Both the position numbers and the translations under genes were made by a program. A DNA stretch of 64,000 nucleotides from Lichenostomus cassidix. Its lineage: Eukaryota > Chordata > Aves > Passeriformes > Meliphagidae. Positions 49,301 through 60,053 of the stretch are shown here, one piece after another. Location of the stretch: the NCBI GenBank assembly GCA_008360975.2, contig CM039195.1:12453010-12517009 (forward strand), read 5' to 3'. Positions within the stretch are counted from its first letter, which is position 1; each line of letters opens with the position of its first letter. Under the pieces are notes generated by a model that saw nothing but the letters and a program-made list of their open reading frames with translations, was not told the origin of the DNA and did not search any database.

Positions 49301-51949
49301 TCTAATTACTCCCTCTGGCTGCTACCAAAATGCTTGACTTGTGTCAGGAGCAGTTTTTCACCTGGACTCTGAAATACCTGTGCTGCTGCTCCATCTCAGA
49401 GCTCCAAGGAAAGCCCAGAAAAGCCCAGACCTACCTCTCAGGAGATGGGATGAGCACCTTCCATCAACAGAGTCTCCTCAGCTCCAATCCACCCAGCTGC
49501 AGCCTTGCACTGCTCGGTCTACGTGGGCAACTCTCACTTTGTTGAGCAAGAGTTGCTCCCTATTTTTGGAATAAGGTTCTACTTTCTTGCTCAGAAAGCT
49601 GAGTTTAGCTGTGGGCTGCTATTTCATTCCTTTATTAAGCATCCTTCAACACATTCAGCATCCAAAAATTTATTCACCGTAAGGAAGGAGTTTGGATACA
49701 AAACTGGTTTTTTTTAAAGTTTATCCCCAAGTTTTCCCAGACCCTAAGTGCTGGCATTTAACTCACACATAAAGCTCAAGGAAAAGGTCATGATTTTCAG
49801 CTTTCAAGGAAGAAAGGAAGGACAGAAGGATGGAAAGACCTAAGTCAGAATTGCTTAGTCATCTAAGCTCCATACCCAGCTACCCAAAGCAGAAGCAAGA
49901 AATAAGAGAACCATGTCTGTCTATCTAAACAAATCTGTTTCAAATTTTGCAGGCAATGAAAAAGAAAAAATAAAAAAAAGAAGAAAGACAAGTCACTCTG
50001 CAGCTCAAAACAGGAGAAAAATCGTGAAGCCATAAAACTGGGAGACTGTGGAGAATCAGTTTTCATCTTTTCCACCCACTTTGGGGTGAGTAGGCTACAG
50101 CAGGGCAGAAACAAGAATTTCTACCTTGCCTTTAGCATGAAGATAACCCAACAATCCACACACACATTTCACAGAGCACAACTGGCTGCATTTTCTCTCA
50201 TTTCTGTTCTATGTTGGTTTAAATACAAGACTTTCTGCTTTTTTTTTTTTTTGTTCTGTAATAAAGCTTTTCCCAGCATTATTCTTTCCCAGTATCACCC
50301 TGTATTTATTAATTGTCAATTTGCTTTATGCTGTGACAACAATTCTCAGTACAATCTGATCAGTAAAAATCCACTTAAACCTGGTGGCATGCCCCACACA
50401 CCTTTTCATGGAGATTATTAGCATTTCTATTTTATCAAGCTCGAGATGCTCTAACCAAGATCACAGTCCCAGTGCCAGCAGAACACATCAGGAATTAGAG
50501 ATAGCTCTGCCCGTGGAGGTGAAGTGGCACTGATTCCTCTCTCACAGGCACAGAATTGTGACACTGCAATCAGGAGATCTGCCTGAGGAAACCAGGGATG
50601 CTGCTAAGAGAGATTAGATTGAAATCTAAAATCCTTGACACCTGGCTAAGCGCACATGACAAGACTGTGGAGAATGCTGGATCTTTCCACCTTTCCGTAA
50701 TAAAACCTGAATGTAATCTAAATAGATTTATACCATCTGTCTCTTGAAATGAAATGGATATGAACTCGTATTTTCTAGGTTACTTCCACTATTGGCTACT
50801 TTTCCTTATGCTTCTAAAGCTGAACACGATCTGAAAGCATTATAAGCAATACAGTATTTATTCCCATCCTTTGAGGCTGCCCAGTGACACCCATCAATAT
50901 CAACCCTTCACTGAGCACCAACCAGCACACAAAAACTGAAATTCCAGCACTCTCAATGCAAGTACTTACAGCAAACCTTGTGAGGAAACTACAAGCTGGA
51001 CTAATCCTTACCCTGACATTTTGGAATATGGGATTAGAAGTCTCTCCAATTGCTTTTTTATGGGACACAGCATCGGTCAGGGGCAGGGAAAGGGAAGTGT
51101 GTGCATCCACTGAAATCAGAGGCACTTCTTTCAGGCTGATAGCACATTTTAAGAATATCCTGGGTACTTTCAGTGCAAAGTTCTGTCATTCCCTCAGCGC
51201 ACACATCCTCAACATCCAGAAATCTTTCAGGAGAAATCGTGACTAATGGAGCCCAGAGCAGAGCCTCAGAAACCTGTGCTGTAAAGAAGAGCTATAATGA
51301 ACAGTCCCTGCTATTGGAATATAGAGCTGGGGCCATTTGCAAGCAAGTCAAGCCAGATGGGGATGCTTAATTTACTTCCACTTAACTTTGGTGTTCTCTG
51401 CATAATTCTTGTACAAATCCCCTCCACACTCTCGGAATATTTTGCATAGGCAAGGACATGCTGGCATGCAACACATTAATCTTCATCTACCAACAGACAC
51501 AATGTGTGCCAATAGACACAGCAACCCATGGTGATAGAGCTTACAATTTCCCTGCTCCTCGTTTATTTTCAGCAATGGAATAAGGCAAAAGTACCGAGGA
51601 AAAGAGTTTGTGTCATTCAAATCACGCTGTAAGCATTTTCCTTCCTCCCAGTTTTGCTGCAAAGGCCAAAAGATGTGGAAAAGAAAATCATTTCTGCCAT
51701 TCAAAATGCCCAGAGCTTGGACAGAGGCATGAGGACACCTGATCCAGAATGGCAAATAAATCAGCAATACAGACACAGCCCAACATTTAAATGTAAAAGT
51801 TTAGCTCTCAACTTTTCTATCAGCTTTCAAGGTTCTCCTTAATTTCCTGACAGCAAGGAAATGACTGCTGGGACTAAACTGCATAAAGGCATTTTCCAAA
51901 TGTCCGTGGACATGTGCATGGGGATATACCTATTATATATATAAACAGA
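46319..51949. other. Non-coding DNA, no gene seen
   Basis: AT-rich, with a purine-biased zone at about 48370-48790 and a short homopolymer A run near 48241. Frames 47823-48125 plus, 50884-51246 plus and 50814-51125 minus are about 100-120 codons, overlap one another or lack any domain. No RNA gene or additional named transposon was recognised. Confidence 0.55.
47162..47191 (+). repeat. Perfect 15-bp tandem duplication
   Basis: TGTCTGATTCTATAG occurs twice, at 47162-47176 and 47177-47191, with no mismatch. This indicates a recent slippage event or a small insertion footprint. Confidence 0.9.
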
Positions 51950-52480
51950 TTAATTCAGAAGTGTTAGTGACATTAAACAAGATATTCCAGTGTCACTAGC
52001 TAATGCTAGTGCAAAGTTCACCCTGTTACAGTTAAGAGCAGATGTTTTGAAAGTAAAGACTTTTAGATTGCCTCGCACCCTAAAGTAGAAAAAAGCTGAG
52101 CTATAAATCAGAACTTTTATACCCTCTAATAAATTCAAAGTCATTTAAAAATATAGCGTTAAGAAATTCTTTTGCTGCTGAACATTTTTCTTTTCTAAAC
52201 GCAGTTTCAAAGTCAGCATTTATACACAGGCTACAACATTACACATTAACATATAACAGGGTTATAATTAGTCTTTGCTGATATCAGCTGAAGGCCATCC
52301 ACACATTTCTATGCAAGGCTGCTTTCCAGTTAGAGAACTTTGATATAAATCATATATTAATCATTTTTCCTCTCTAAACTTTATCCCATATCACCGACTT
52401 AAAAGTAAATAGTCCCCTAAAACAAGATAGCATGTGCATTGTTAATACTTTTTGCTCAGAAGATCAGCCACGTGTAAAAT
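51950..52480. promoter_or_regulatory. Candidate conserved non-coding element
   Basis: About 530 bases of even-complexity AT-rich DNA with a perfect inverted repeat CACTAGC-TAAT-GCTAGTG at 51994-52011, GCAAAGTTCA (nuclear-receptor-like), TATAAATCAG, TTTATAC and AATTAG words, and retained CpGs (CTCGCACC, AGCGTTAAG, AACGCAG, ACCGACTT). No repeat family or long frame overlaps it convincingly. It may form one unit with the block that follows. This is inference only. Confidence 0.33.
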
Positions 52481-52499
52481 AGGTGTGTATGTTCATGTA

Positions 52500-52720
52500 A
52501 TTGGCTCCAGTATTTTGCTCCATGGTTAAATGCATGATTTCCTCTAATAGAATGCCAGTGTGGTGTACATCGCTTTTTCTACTTCATAAAGATCAAATGA
52601 GCTGTGACCACAGGCTCCCCAGTTTAATGGAAAGTTCACTTGGTGACTTCCGAGTTTCAATTGTCCCTTTCTCCTGTGAATCAATAGATTTCAAACACAT
52701 TCATGCATCTCTTCCCCAAA
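52500..52720. promoter_or_regulatory. Candidate conserved non-coding element (continuation)
   Basis: The block has a forkhead-like TTAAATGCATGATTTCC word, TACATCGC and TTCCGAG CpGs, and GATCAAATGAG, with even base use. A 104-codon frame (52501-52815 plus) crosses it and shows no domain, so a coding reading is not supported. Confidence 0.22.
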
Positions 52721-55482
52721 AGCTTGAATCCCAGGCAACTTGGAAAGTAGATCTAACTCAGATTTCTCTCTCTTGCAGCACACCAAACCCAAGGTCCTCC
52801 ACCTTTAGATTATAACAACCAAGCTGAATCTGTGGAAAAAACCCCACCTTGGTACAAATCACACACCTGCCCAGCTATCTAGGTACCTTTGCAGCTTTCA
52901 ATATTTCCTTTCTAAAATGCTGGAAGTAATCTTTACAAAGCTATGGAGTTTTTTCTAAACAGTCTTTCACTGCTCAAAATGTATTTGTTCCCAAAAAGTG
53001 CACAAATATCTGAATGATACAGTAAATTCCATTCCATGGACATAAAGAAAGATGCAAAACACCCACATGCAGCCCTAGCTGAAGATTTCTGCATCTTTGC
53101 AGCCAAAGAACTGTCTTTATATTAAGCAAAAATTTTTAAAATTCTGATTTTTATGTGGCTACCTCAATCTACAAGAAAATGAGACTAAATAAAATCAAGG
53201 ACCTGTGTGCCTGAAGATTCCCACTATACTTACCAAGACTTGAAACATTCTACATGGAAACAGAAGGCTTAATCAGCATTTTTAATAACCTCAGAAACCT
53301 TTAAAACTTGATCATGGGCTAGGAACAGCAGAACATAAATCTAGAGGCTGTGCCTGAGTCAGGAAAATAAGGAATAAGAGGAAAAAGGGTGTGTGGTGTG
53401 ACTGACGTGAACAGGCACCTCAAAAACATTTCAGCAGGAACTAATCAATACATTCAAATAAATTAGGATAATGAAGATTGGGAGGTTAAATTAGAAAAGT
53501 TACAAGGGTCAAGCTAAAGGTTCTATACCCACAGAGGTTCCCTTAAAATCAGCAGGTGCTTGGGAAAGTTTGGTGATCTGCAGAGATGACATTCTGTGAC
53601 AATCCCTGGGACAAAGCAGAAGCAAGGAAGGAGAATTAGCAGTGAGAACCCAGAGGAGATGTCACTGCGGTCACAAGTGACAGGGCTGTGTTCTGAGGAA
53701 GGGAAGAAGAACACTTAGTGCTCTTGTGGAGCAAGCTGAAACTTGTAGGCATTAATTGGCTCTGAAAGGAGACTCAAGCAATTCCTAAAAAAGGCATGTG
53801 GCACCTAGGCCCTCTTGGAAAAGAGAAGGAATTTATGAGAAATCAGCTTTCTCAAAGTGCAGCACCTAAAATGGGAACTGAAAGCAGCAGCCTAAGTGCA
53901 AAATGAGAACCACAGAAAAATCAATGATTCCAATTTGTAAAGAAAGCACAAATCAAGTATTGTTAATATGATATATAAGCACAATATAAACTATTTATAC
54001 GACACACCTTAAGGATAAATTGCTTGAATAAATTCCATTTTTATGAAAAAATGCTGCAAACAACATGCTGGCATGTCAGGAAAGTGAAAATAATAACACT
54101 GACATTATTAGTTCTATATGCTATTTCCTAGTGATTTCCCAGGATCATCTATGTTCACTTCCAGCAGCTGTTTAAATCCCTCTTTTTCCTCACCAAATCT
54201 AGTTTTGTTTTACATTCATTATACAACTCTTGCAGCCTATTACTTACACTATTACTATAATCCTCACTTCATTGCAAACAGCAAAAAGAGACAATGCTTT
54301 TCCACTCTGAATTTCAGGAGGTGTTGATGCTTTCAGCAGGGGACTGTGAGTTTTGGGAATGAAAACACCCTTGGCTGCTGATTTTTTTCCTTTCCTCACA
54401 AAGCAAGCAGAAACAACCTTTTGAGAGAAAAAAAGAACAATCCCTGACATGGCCAAACAGAAGAGGAATATGTGAGCACACAAAAGAAGGTCAAATCCAA
54501 CTCCAAGGATGGGAGAACAGAGACCTTGTGAAGGATCCAACCTGTTCCCAGCTCTGCTCTCAGCCTTTTCACACACTGCCCATCATCACCTGCACTGACA
54601 CACTGAGCAGCTCAACCCCTCTGCCTTCTTGCAGCCTCTGTTTAAATTCAGACTGCAGAAAAAAATCCTAAGCATTATTTATTTTGTATTACTATCCAGA
54701 TTAATATAAACAGAGGTTTGGGGTTTTTGCTTCTGTCCAACAGCTGAAAAACAATTTAATTTAATAGCTGTGGAGAGCACATCTAGAATGAACTGTAACT
54801 GAGGGCACTGCAAAAACATCTCCATCATGGAAATTATCAGTGCAGAAGTATCCTTCTCACTATCTCAAAACAGTAAATAGATGGCCATGGGTTTGCCAAA
54901 AGATACATTTTTCTTCCCCTGGGGACTCTTTCTTCCCAAAGGGTCTGAAGAGTAAGAACACCATGGAAAAAAGAATAAAGAAGCTTGAGCAGCTGCTGCC
55001 CATAGAATTTTTCTCCTAGAAGAGGAATAGGAAATAAATGTTTGTGATTTCTCCTAAGGGAACTTTTTCCCTCCAACATTATTCACTATCGGGGCTACAT
55101 TTTTAATATGACCCTACTTGTAACAACTTATTGCAGGTTATTAATTCTGCTTATCAAAATGGCCTCATCTACTCAAATACTTTGTTTTATTTTGTGAAAT
55201 CATTAAAAATGCATCACAAATGGAAAAGTAAACAATCCAGCTGCCACTGCAACACAGTCAGTTTAGAGCTTTACTCTGAATGGGCTAGAAATAACTAGGC
55301 TAACACAATTTCATCATAAAACTGACTCTCACACTACTTGCAACACTATCACTTTTACTCCTTTTTGTACAACTTTCAGGTAGTGAAATGGGCTCGGCAG
55401 CTCAGCCTCCCTACTGAAATAAATGCACAGTGTATTTTTTGTATTTGCCTATTTGCAAACCCTTGCAGGACAAACAGAGCTG
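52721..55482. other. Non-coding DNA, no gene seen
   Basis: AT-rich with a purine-biased zone at about 53360-53720. The frame at 54244-54576 minus (110 codons) lacks domains. No RNA gene or named repeat was recognised. Confidence 0.6.
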
Positions 55483-55790
55483 CAGAATAATTGGGGCCAG
55501 AAGGATTGGCCACTGCAGGTCAGTTAGCTCCAACTGCAGCTCTTGCTCAAACTGCACCTACTTTCCAAAGGAGATCAGTTTCTCATGGCCCTGCCTAGTC
55601 CTGCTTTCAATATCCACAAGCATGGAAAGCCCATGGTTTCCTGTGAGGAGATTCCTCCTCTCTCTCCCATTTCCAAGGAGCATTTCGCTGGTGCTGCTCA
55701 CAACCACTGATGTTCTTTATCTGTGCCCCCTGAGAGGAGCCTGACCCCCAGTGCCTCCTGTGCCACCTCTGCACAGGTGTGACAGCAGAG
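55483..55790 (-). mobile_element. CR1 LINE 3' fragment
   Basis: On the plus strand, AGAATAATTGGGGCCAGAAG begins a good match to the reverse complement of CR1 3' ends (AGAATAATTGGGGTTGGAAGG). It is followed by GGTCAGTTAGCTCCAACTGC, TTGCTCAAACTGC, GGAGATCAGTTTCTCATGGC, CCTGCCTAGTCCTGCTTTCA and ATATCCACAAGCATGGA. These are equivalent to GTCATCTAGTCCAACC, TGCTCAAAGCAGG, AGATCAGGTTGCTCAGGGCC, TTGTCCAGTCGAGTTTTGAA and ATATCTCCAAGGATGGA in the family. Farther on, GAGGAGCCTGACCCCCA matches GAAGAGGCTGACCCCCA. The copy is 5'-truncated and moderately diverged. The far end near 55790 is approximate. Confidence 0.85.
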
Positions 55791-56469
55791 CCCAGTGCTC
55801 TGCAGGGACAGGACGTGGTGGATGCAAGCAGAACACACAGACAACTCTGGAGAGAGGAAGAGTTTGGAACTGCCATCAACTGAGATGCAAACGAGTCACA
55901 TTCACGCTTTTCTATAAAATTTCCTGTCTCCAGGTGTTGCTGTGCTCTGAGACAAGGCTGGGGTCAGCTGGCTGAACACAAATGTCTGCTGCCACTTCTG
56001 ACTGGGGACACCAGCCTGGCTCCATCTGCTCCTCCAGCAGCACAGCCTGGGATCGAAGGGCACAGCACCACAGCCAAGCTGGTGCAGCCCATTACAGGTG
56101 ATGCAAAATGGAAAGTATTTTAAGTATAAAACTAGGTGAACAATTATTTCCCAGCTATTATTTTTATTTCTCTATTTATACTTCCACAGATTGCAATTAT
56201 TTCAATTATTAACTCTGCTGATATTTTAGCTATTAAGCAGCAAGCATCTATCAACAAGGTTTTTTTGCCTCTTTTCTCTGTCAAGTCATCCTTTTGCATA
56301 CAAATTCGAGCAATGTCCTCCTGAAATAAATAAAACCAAGACACTGCTAAGTTATTTATCTGCATTCTAGCACTGCCTTTTCCTTACCATTTACAAAAAT
56401 ACATTTTGCTCACTCTGAAAGGTTGGAGACAGAGGTTTAGGAGATACACGATTTGTACCTTGGCACATA
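55791..56469. other. Non-coding DNA, no gene seen
   Basis: It begins with GC-richer sequence that could include further, unrecognisably diverged CR1 sequence, then turns AT-rich. No gene is supported. Confidence 0.5.
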
Positions 56470-56759
56470 ATGACTATTGTGTTCCTTACACAAAGCTCAT
56501 CATTACCTCCTGCTTTTCTCATGATAGGACAACTATGGCATTGTAATTAGCTTTCTTAAAAGCACTTCCCTCCATCAAAAGTCCAAACCTCCACACACAT
56601 CTAACTGAGGACTCAATAAAAAGCAAAAATAGACAATAAAAAGAAGCTAGCATAGTCTAAATATACATATTTAACTATATTTACCATGTGTGGTAAATCT
56701 GCTATTTAAAAAAAAAAAAAAAAAAAAGAAACCAGTGAAATTTGACCCCCATTCTAATT
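56470..56759 (+). repeat. Inverted repeat, left arm (about 290 bp)
   Basis: This arm is the reverse complement of 59754-60053. A run of 108 bases, 56558-56665, matches 59858-59965 without a mismatch. Outside that run there are a handful of substitutions plus length differences in an AT-rich segment and a poly(A) run (20 A at 56708-56727 here, 10 T in the partner). Homology continues beyond the poly(A) to about 56759, so the A run is internal and is not a retroposon tail. No terminal repeats, coding frame or clear target-site duplication was seen, and the family is not recognised. Confidence 0.95.
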
Positions 56760-58139
56760 TCAGAGCGTTGTTTCTAAAAATAAAATACTCAAGAAGAGAA
56801 AAATACTCTCTAAAATGTTCCATGCATGTGATTTCCATCCAATTGTCTATTTTCAATCAGCAATAGCTTTATGTTTTAACTAAAGATTCACAACATATTT
56901 TTAACTGGTTATATTCCATGAATTTATAACATAACAAAACCTGAAAAATCTAGTTGTACACAGTGAGCAGGGAGTATGAGCTCATTATTCACTTACTGCA
57001 CTCTGCAAAGACACACAGCACACCTTCTAAATCAGAGTGATGAAAAAGATATTGGGAATCCACTACAGTTCAACTCTTGGCCATAAAACTATTCACTTTT
57101 TTAAGGGGAGGAAAAAAAACCCCCAAACCAAAACCCTACAAAATGCCCAATGCGATACAAAATCTAAGCACAGTAAAAAAGGTGTCAGATAAAAAATTGT
57201 AATATGTATGCAACACATAACAATTTGGTTTTATTTTGAAGGTATTTAATAAGAAAACTCAAAAAGAGGCTGTTAGTTCCTCTTGATGCAAATAAAATTA
57301 ATGCCTCTGATTTTATCACTGTCTGTTTCTGAAATGTTAAGCCTTTAAATCTAAACAAAAAGAAAAAAACTCACACTCAACCAAGACCCCACCCCTTAAA
57401 AGAGATGAAATGGTTTTAAGACACAGAGAATTGTGCTGAAAAGTGAAGCTGCAATTTTCTAGTACACCTGGAATTATCACCTCTATGAATCCATATGGAT
57501 TATGTTCCATTATCAATTTTAGCACTTGGTACAGAATGCTTTGTCATTGTCTAATACTGGGACTGGAACTAAATGATGATTTCCCCTGATTAAAAAGTAA
57601 CTTTCTTCCCCAAATAGCATCTTATATCTCACATCCACAAAAATACATATCTTTGACATTTTTCTTTTCTGGCCATAGATTAAGCAGCAAAGTCAATCAC
57701 ATTTAAATAATTTTCAGTAAATCTAAAAAACTCTCATTCCACACTAAAAATACCGAAGAGATCCTTATGACAACAAGCAGATGAGGCAAATTTTCCATGT
57801 CATTGTCACAGAAATGACAAAGCAGGCTGCCAAGAACCCCTTGAGCACACCCTCTCTGGATCTGGTAACTATTTTATCCTTCTCTGCAGAGCTCAGGCAC
57901 TGCTGAACTCACTGCACATGCCAGAATAGAGATTTCCCAGAGCATGGCCACAAATCCACAAGGGTAATTTAAGCAGCACTCCAAGAACATGTCTTTTAAA
58001 CTCCTAAATAAAGACATCCACGAGCTCATGTAATTGCCTGGAATCTCTGGAGTCGCTTCAGACAACAAATTCTGCCAAAGGATTTCCTGGCAGAAAAGGG
58101 TCACCTCAAAGTCTAACAGGGGGAGACAGGCAGTCCATT
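56760..58139. other. Non-coding DNA between the inverted-repeat arms, no gene seen
   Basis: AT-rich with low-complexity AAACCCCC stretches near 57110-57140. No frame over about 80 codons, no RNA gene and no named repeat. It belongs to the 2,994-bp spacer between the two arms of the inverted repeat. Confidence 0.6.
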
Positions 58140-58330
58140 AGATCAAGTGACCAAATCCACCAGCCTGGCATTCGGAGACGAGGCAGGAAAGGTGTCAGGG
58201 AATTAATGAGCCCTTCATGGGCCAAGAATAACACCCAGAAAGAGTAAAGGAGTGCAGTGGAATTGGATATCAATCTGTTAGTGGCAGCGCTGGAATGGTT
58301 TGTAATGCCAAGTAAAAGAGGATGGATGGA
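58140..58330. promoter_or_regulatory. Candidate conserved non-coding element
   Basis: The block has CATTCGGAGACGAGGCAGG and GGCAGCGCTGGAATGG with three or more retained CpGs, plus GGAATTAATGAG and GGATATCAATC homeodomain-like words. A 79-codon minus frame overlaps it without a recognisable domain. The call is inference from composition. Confidence 0.25.
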
Positions 58331-58959
58331 GCAAGGAAAACACAAGCTCCAGTCCCCTCAGTCACTGGGAAAAGCAATCCCTGCGATGCCTGTGAGCCTC
58401 AGGACACAAATTCATTAGGATTCTAACCCTTAAAACGAGAAGCTGAAATCTGCAATGCTCATTTCTTGCTGAAACATTCAGCTTTTGCTACAGCAAATAC
58501 ACAAAAAAGGGGTAAAGCCACAAACATTGCAGTGGCAACTCACTTACCCCAAGATTATTGTGCATGACACCTCTCCTCCCAGCCCCAAAACCATCAAATC
58601 CTCTCTGGAGCTTCCAAACAACAGCAAGGGGTGCAGTGCAGGCAGCCCTTGGAAGAAGCAGCCAGGAAAAGTCCTGTCCCACACGACAGGGCATCTCTTT
58701 AAAGAGCCACAATAAGACCATAAAGGGACATTAGAGACAGACATTTAACTGAGACTCAGGGTAATATCCTCCACTGGGAGTATTAGCACTTAATTGGGAA
58801 CAAACTAAGTGACTGACTTAATTCTGATATATTGCACCATCTGCAGAGCCCAGGTTATAATTGATAGGCCAGCTGGATGTGAAACAAGGTGCAGCATGTG
58901 AAACACTGTGCTGTGCTTCTCACTCGTTATTACTTTGCTAAACTGGTAAAGTTTAAATT
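58331..58959. other. Non-coding DNA, no gene seen
   Basis: Short overlapping frames of about 76 codons on both strands at 58485-58744 cancel each other as evidence of coding. No repeat was recognised. Confidence 0.55.
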
Positions 58960-59120
58960 GTCCTTTCCATTAAATGGGCATTGTTTCGTGCTTTTCCCTT
59001 GTTAATTAGCATGTTATGAAATAGGTCATGGCTTTCGGTACATGACAAGACTATTACTCTGAAAATCTGCTTGTTTTCTCTTTCCACTCTAAAATTACCT
59101 GAACAATGCACATGAAAGAG
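58960..59120. promoter_or_regulatory. Candidate conserved non-coding element (homeodomain-type)
   Basis: The block contains TTGTTAATTAGCATG, a POU/homeodomain-like site, and the near-palindrome GTCATGGCTTTCGGTACATGAC, with retained CpGs (TTCGTG, TTCGGT). Base use is even and no repeat is present. Conservation is untested. Confidence 0.28.
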
Positions 59121-59753
59121 GTCATGGAGTTGTTCATGACCATGATCCTGTGCAAACACATCGCTGAGTTAAAGGAATTTCTCACTCCTTATATGAGCTC
59201 TGACAAACTGCAAAGCAAACTTCCACTCATTTGTCAGTCTCTGCTACACTTAATACAGAGCCAGTAAGGTGAAAATGAGTGGGTTGGGAACTAGAGAGGT
59301 CTGCAGCAGTTTATTGCTGAGGTCATTTGATCTGAGAACTTTAAACTTGCAGTTGGCTTATCTAGGTAACTTTGCAAACCTCTTAGCTGGATTTTATAAC
59401 ACATTTCAAGAGTTGGCCAAGAGTGCCTGGACTTTGGAACAAGCTTCTCCCTATTTAGTATCACAAAATCCAAAGGGATTAACCTGAAAGTCCTGATGGT
59501 AAAAGCAGATGGGGAATAAGACACATTTGGAATATCTTGCTTTCAATAGTATGAAACTATTCTCACAAAGGAATTTACCTATTTTACCTAATCATAAGGC
59601 AAAGGAAGATATTTTTCATGACCCTATACAAATCCCTACTACCTTAGTATGAAATCAAAGTTACTGTAATACAAAGGTTATTAATGGATTCTGTGATTTT
59701 TATGTATTTGCGTTAACCTAATAGGGGAAACATTACAGAATTAGAATTACTGG
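59121..59753. other. Non-coding DNA, no gene seen
   Basis: Frames at 59269-59487 plus and 59291-59524 minus are antiparallel shadows of each other with no domain. It is the last part of the spacer between the inverted-repeat arms. Confidence 0.55.
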
Positions 59754-60053
59754 AATTAGAATGGGGGTTAAATTTCACAGTTTGGTTGGGTTTTTTTTTT
59801 AATAGCAGATTTACCACACATGGTAAATATAGTTATATATATTTATATATATACATATATATTTAGACTATGCTAGCTTCTTTTTATTGTCTATTTTTGC
59901 TTTTTATTGAGTCCTCAGTTAGATGTGTGTGGAGGTTTGGACTTTTGATGGAGGGAAGTGCTTTTTAGAAAGCTAATTACAATGCCATAGTTGTCCTATC
60001 ATGAAAAAAGCAGGAAGTACTGATGAGCTTTGTGTGAGGAACATAATAGTCAT
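59754..60053 (-). repeat. Inverted repeat, right arm (about 300 bp)
   Basis: The reverse complement of 56470-56759, with a 108-bp perfect core at 59858-59965. It differs from the left arm mainly by an expanded TA-rich segment (59831-59862) and a shorter poly(T) (59791-59800) followed by substitutions in TTTGGTTGGG. The arms lie tail to tail with their A runs facing each other. High identity implies a young duplication, gene conversion, or two copies of one recently active but unrecognised element. Confidence 0.95.
59831..59868 (+). repeat. TA-rich microsatellite inside the right arm
   Basis: An imperfect (TA)n stretch of about 38 bases. The left arm has a much shorter TATACATATTTAACTATAT here, so the array expanded in this copy or shrank in the other after duplication. 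Confidence 0.85.

Noticed and set aside
56708..56727. Poly(A) tail of a retrogene or SINE
   Set aside because: The homology between the two inverted copies continues past the A run, so it is internal to the repeated unit.
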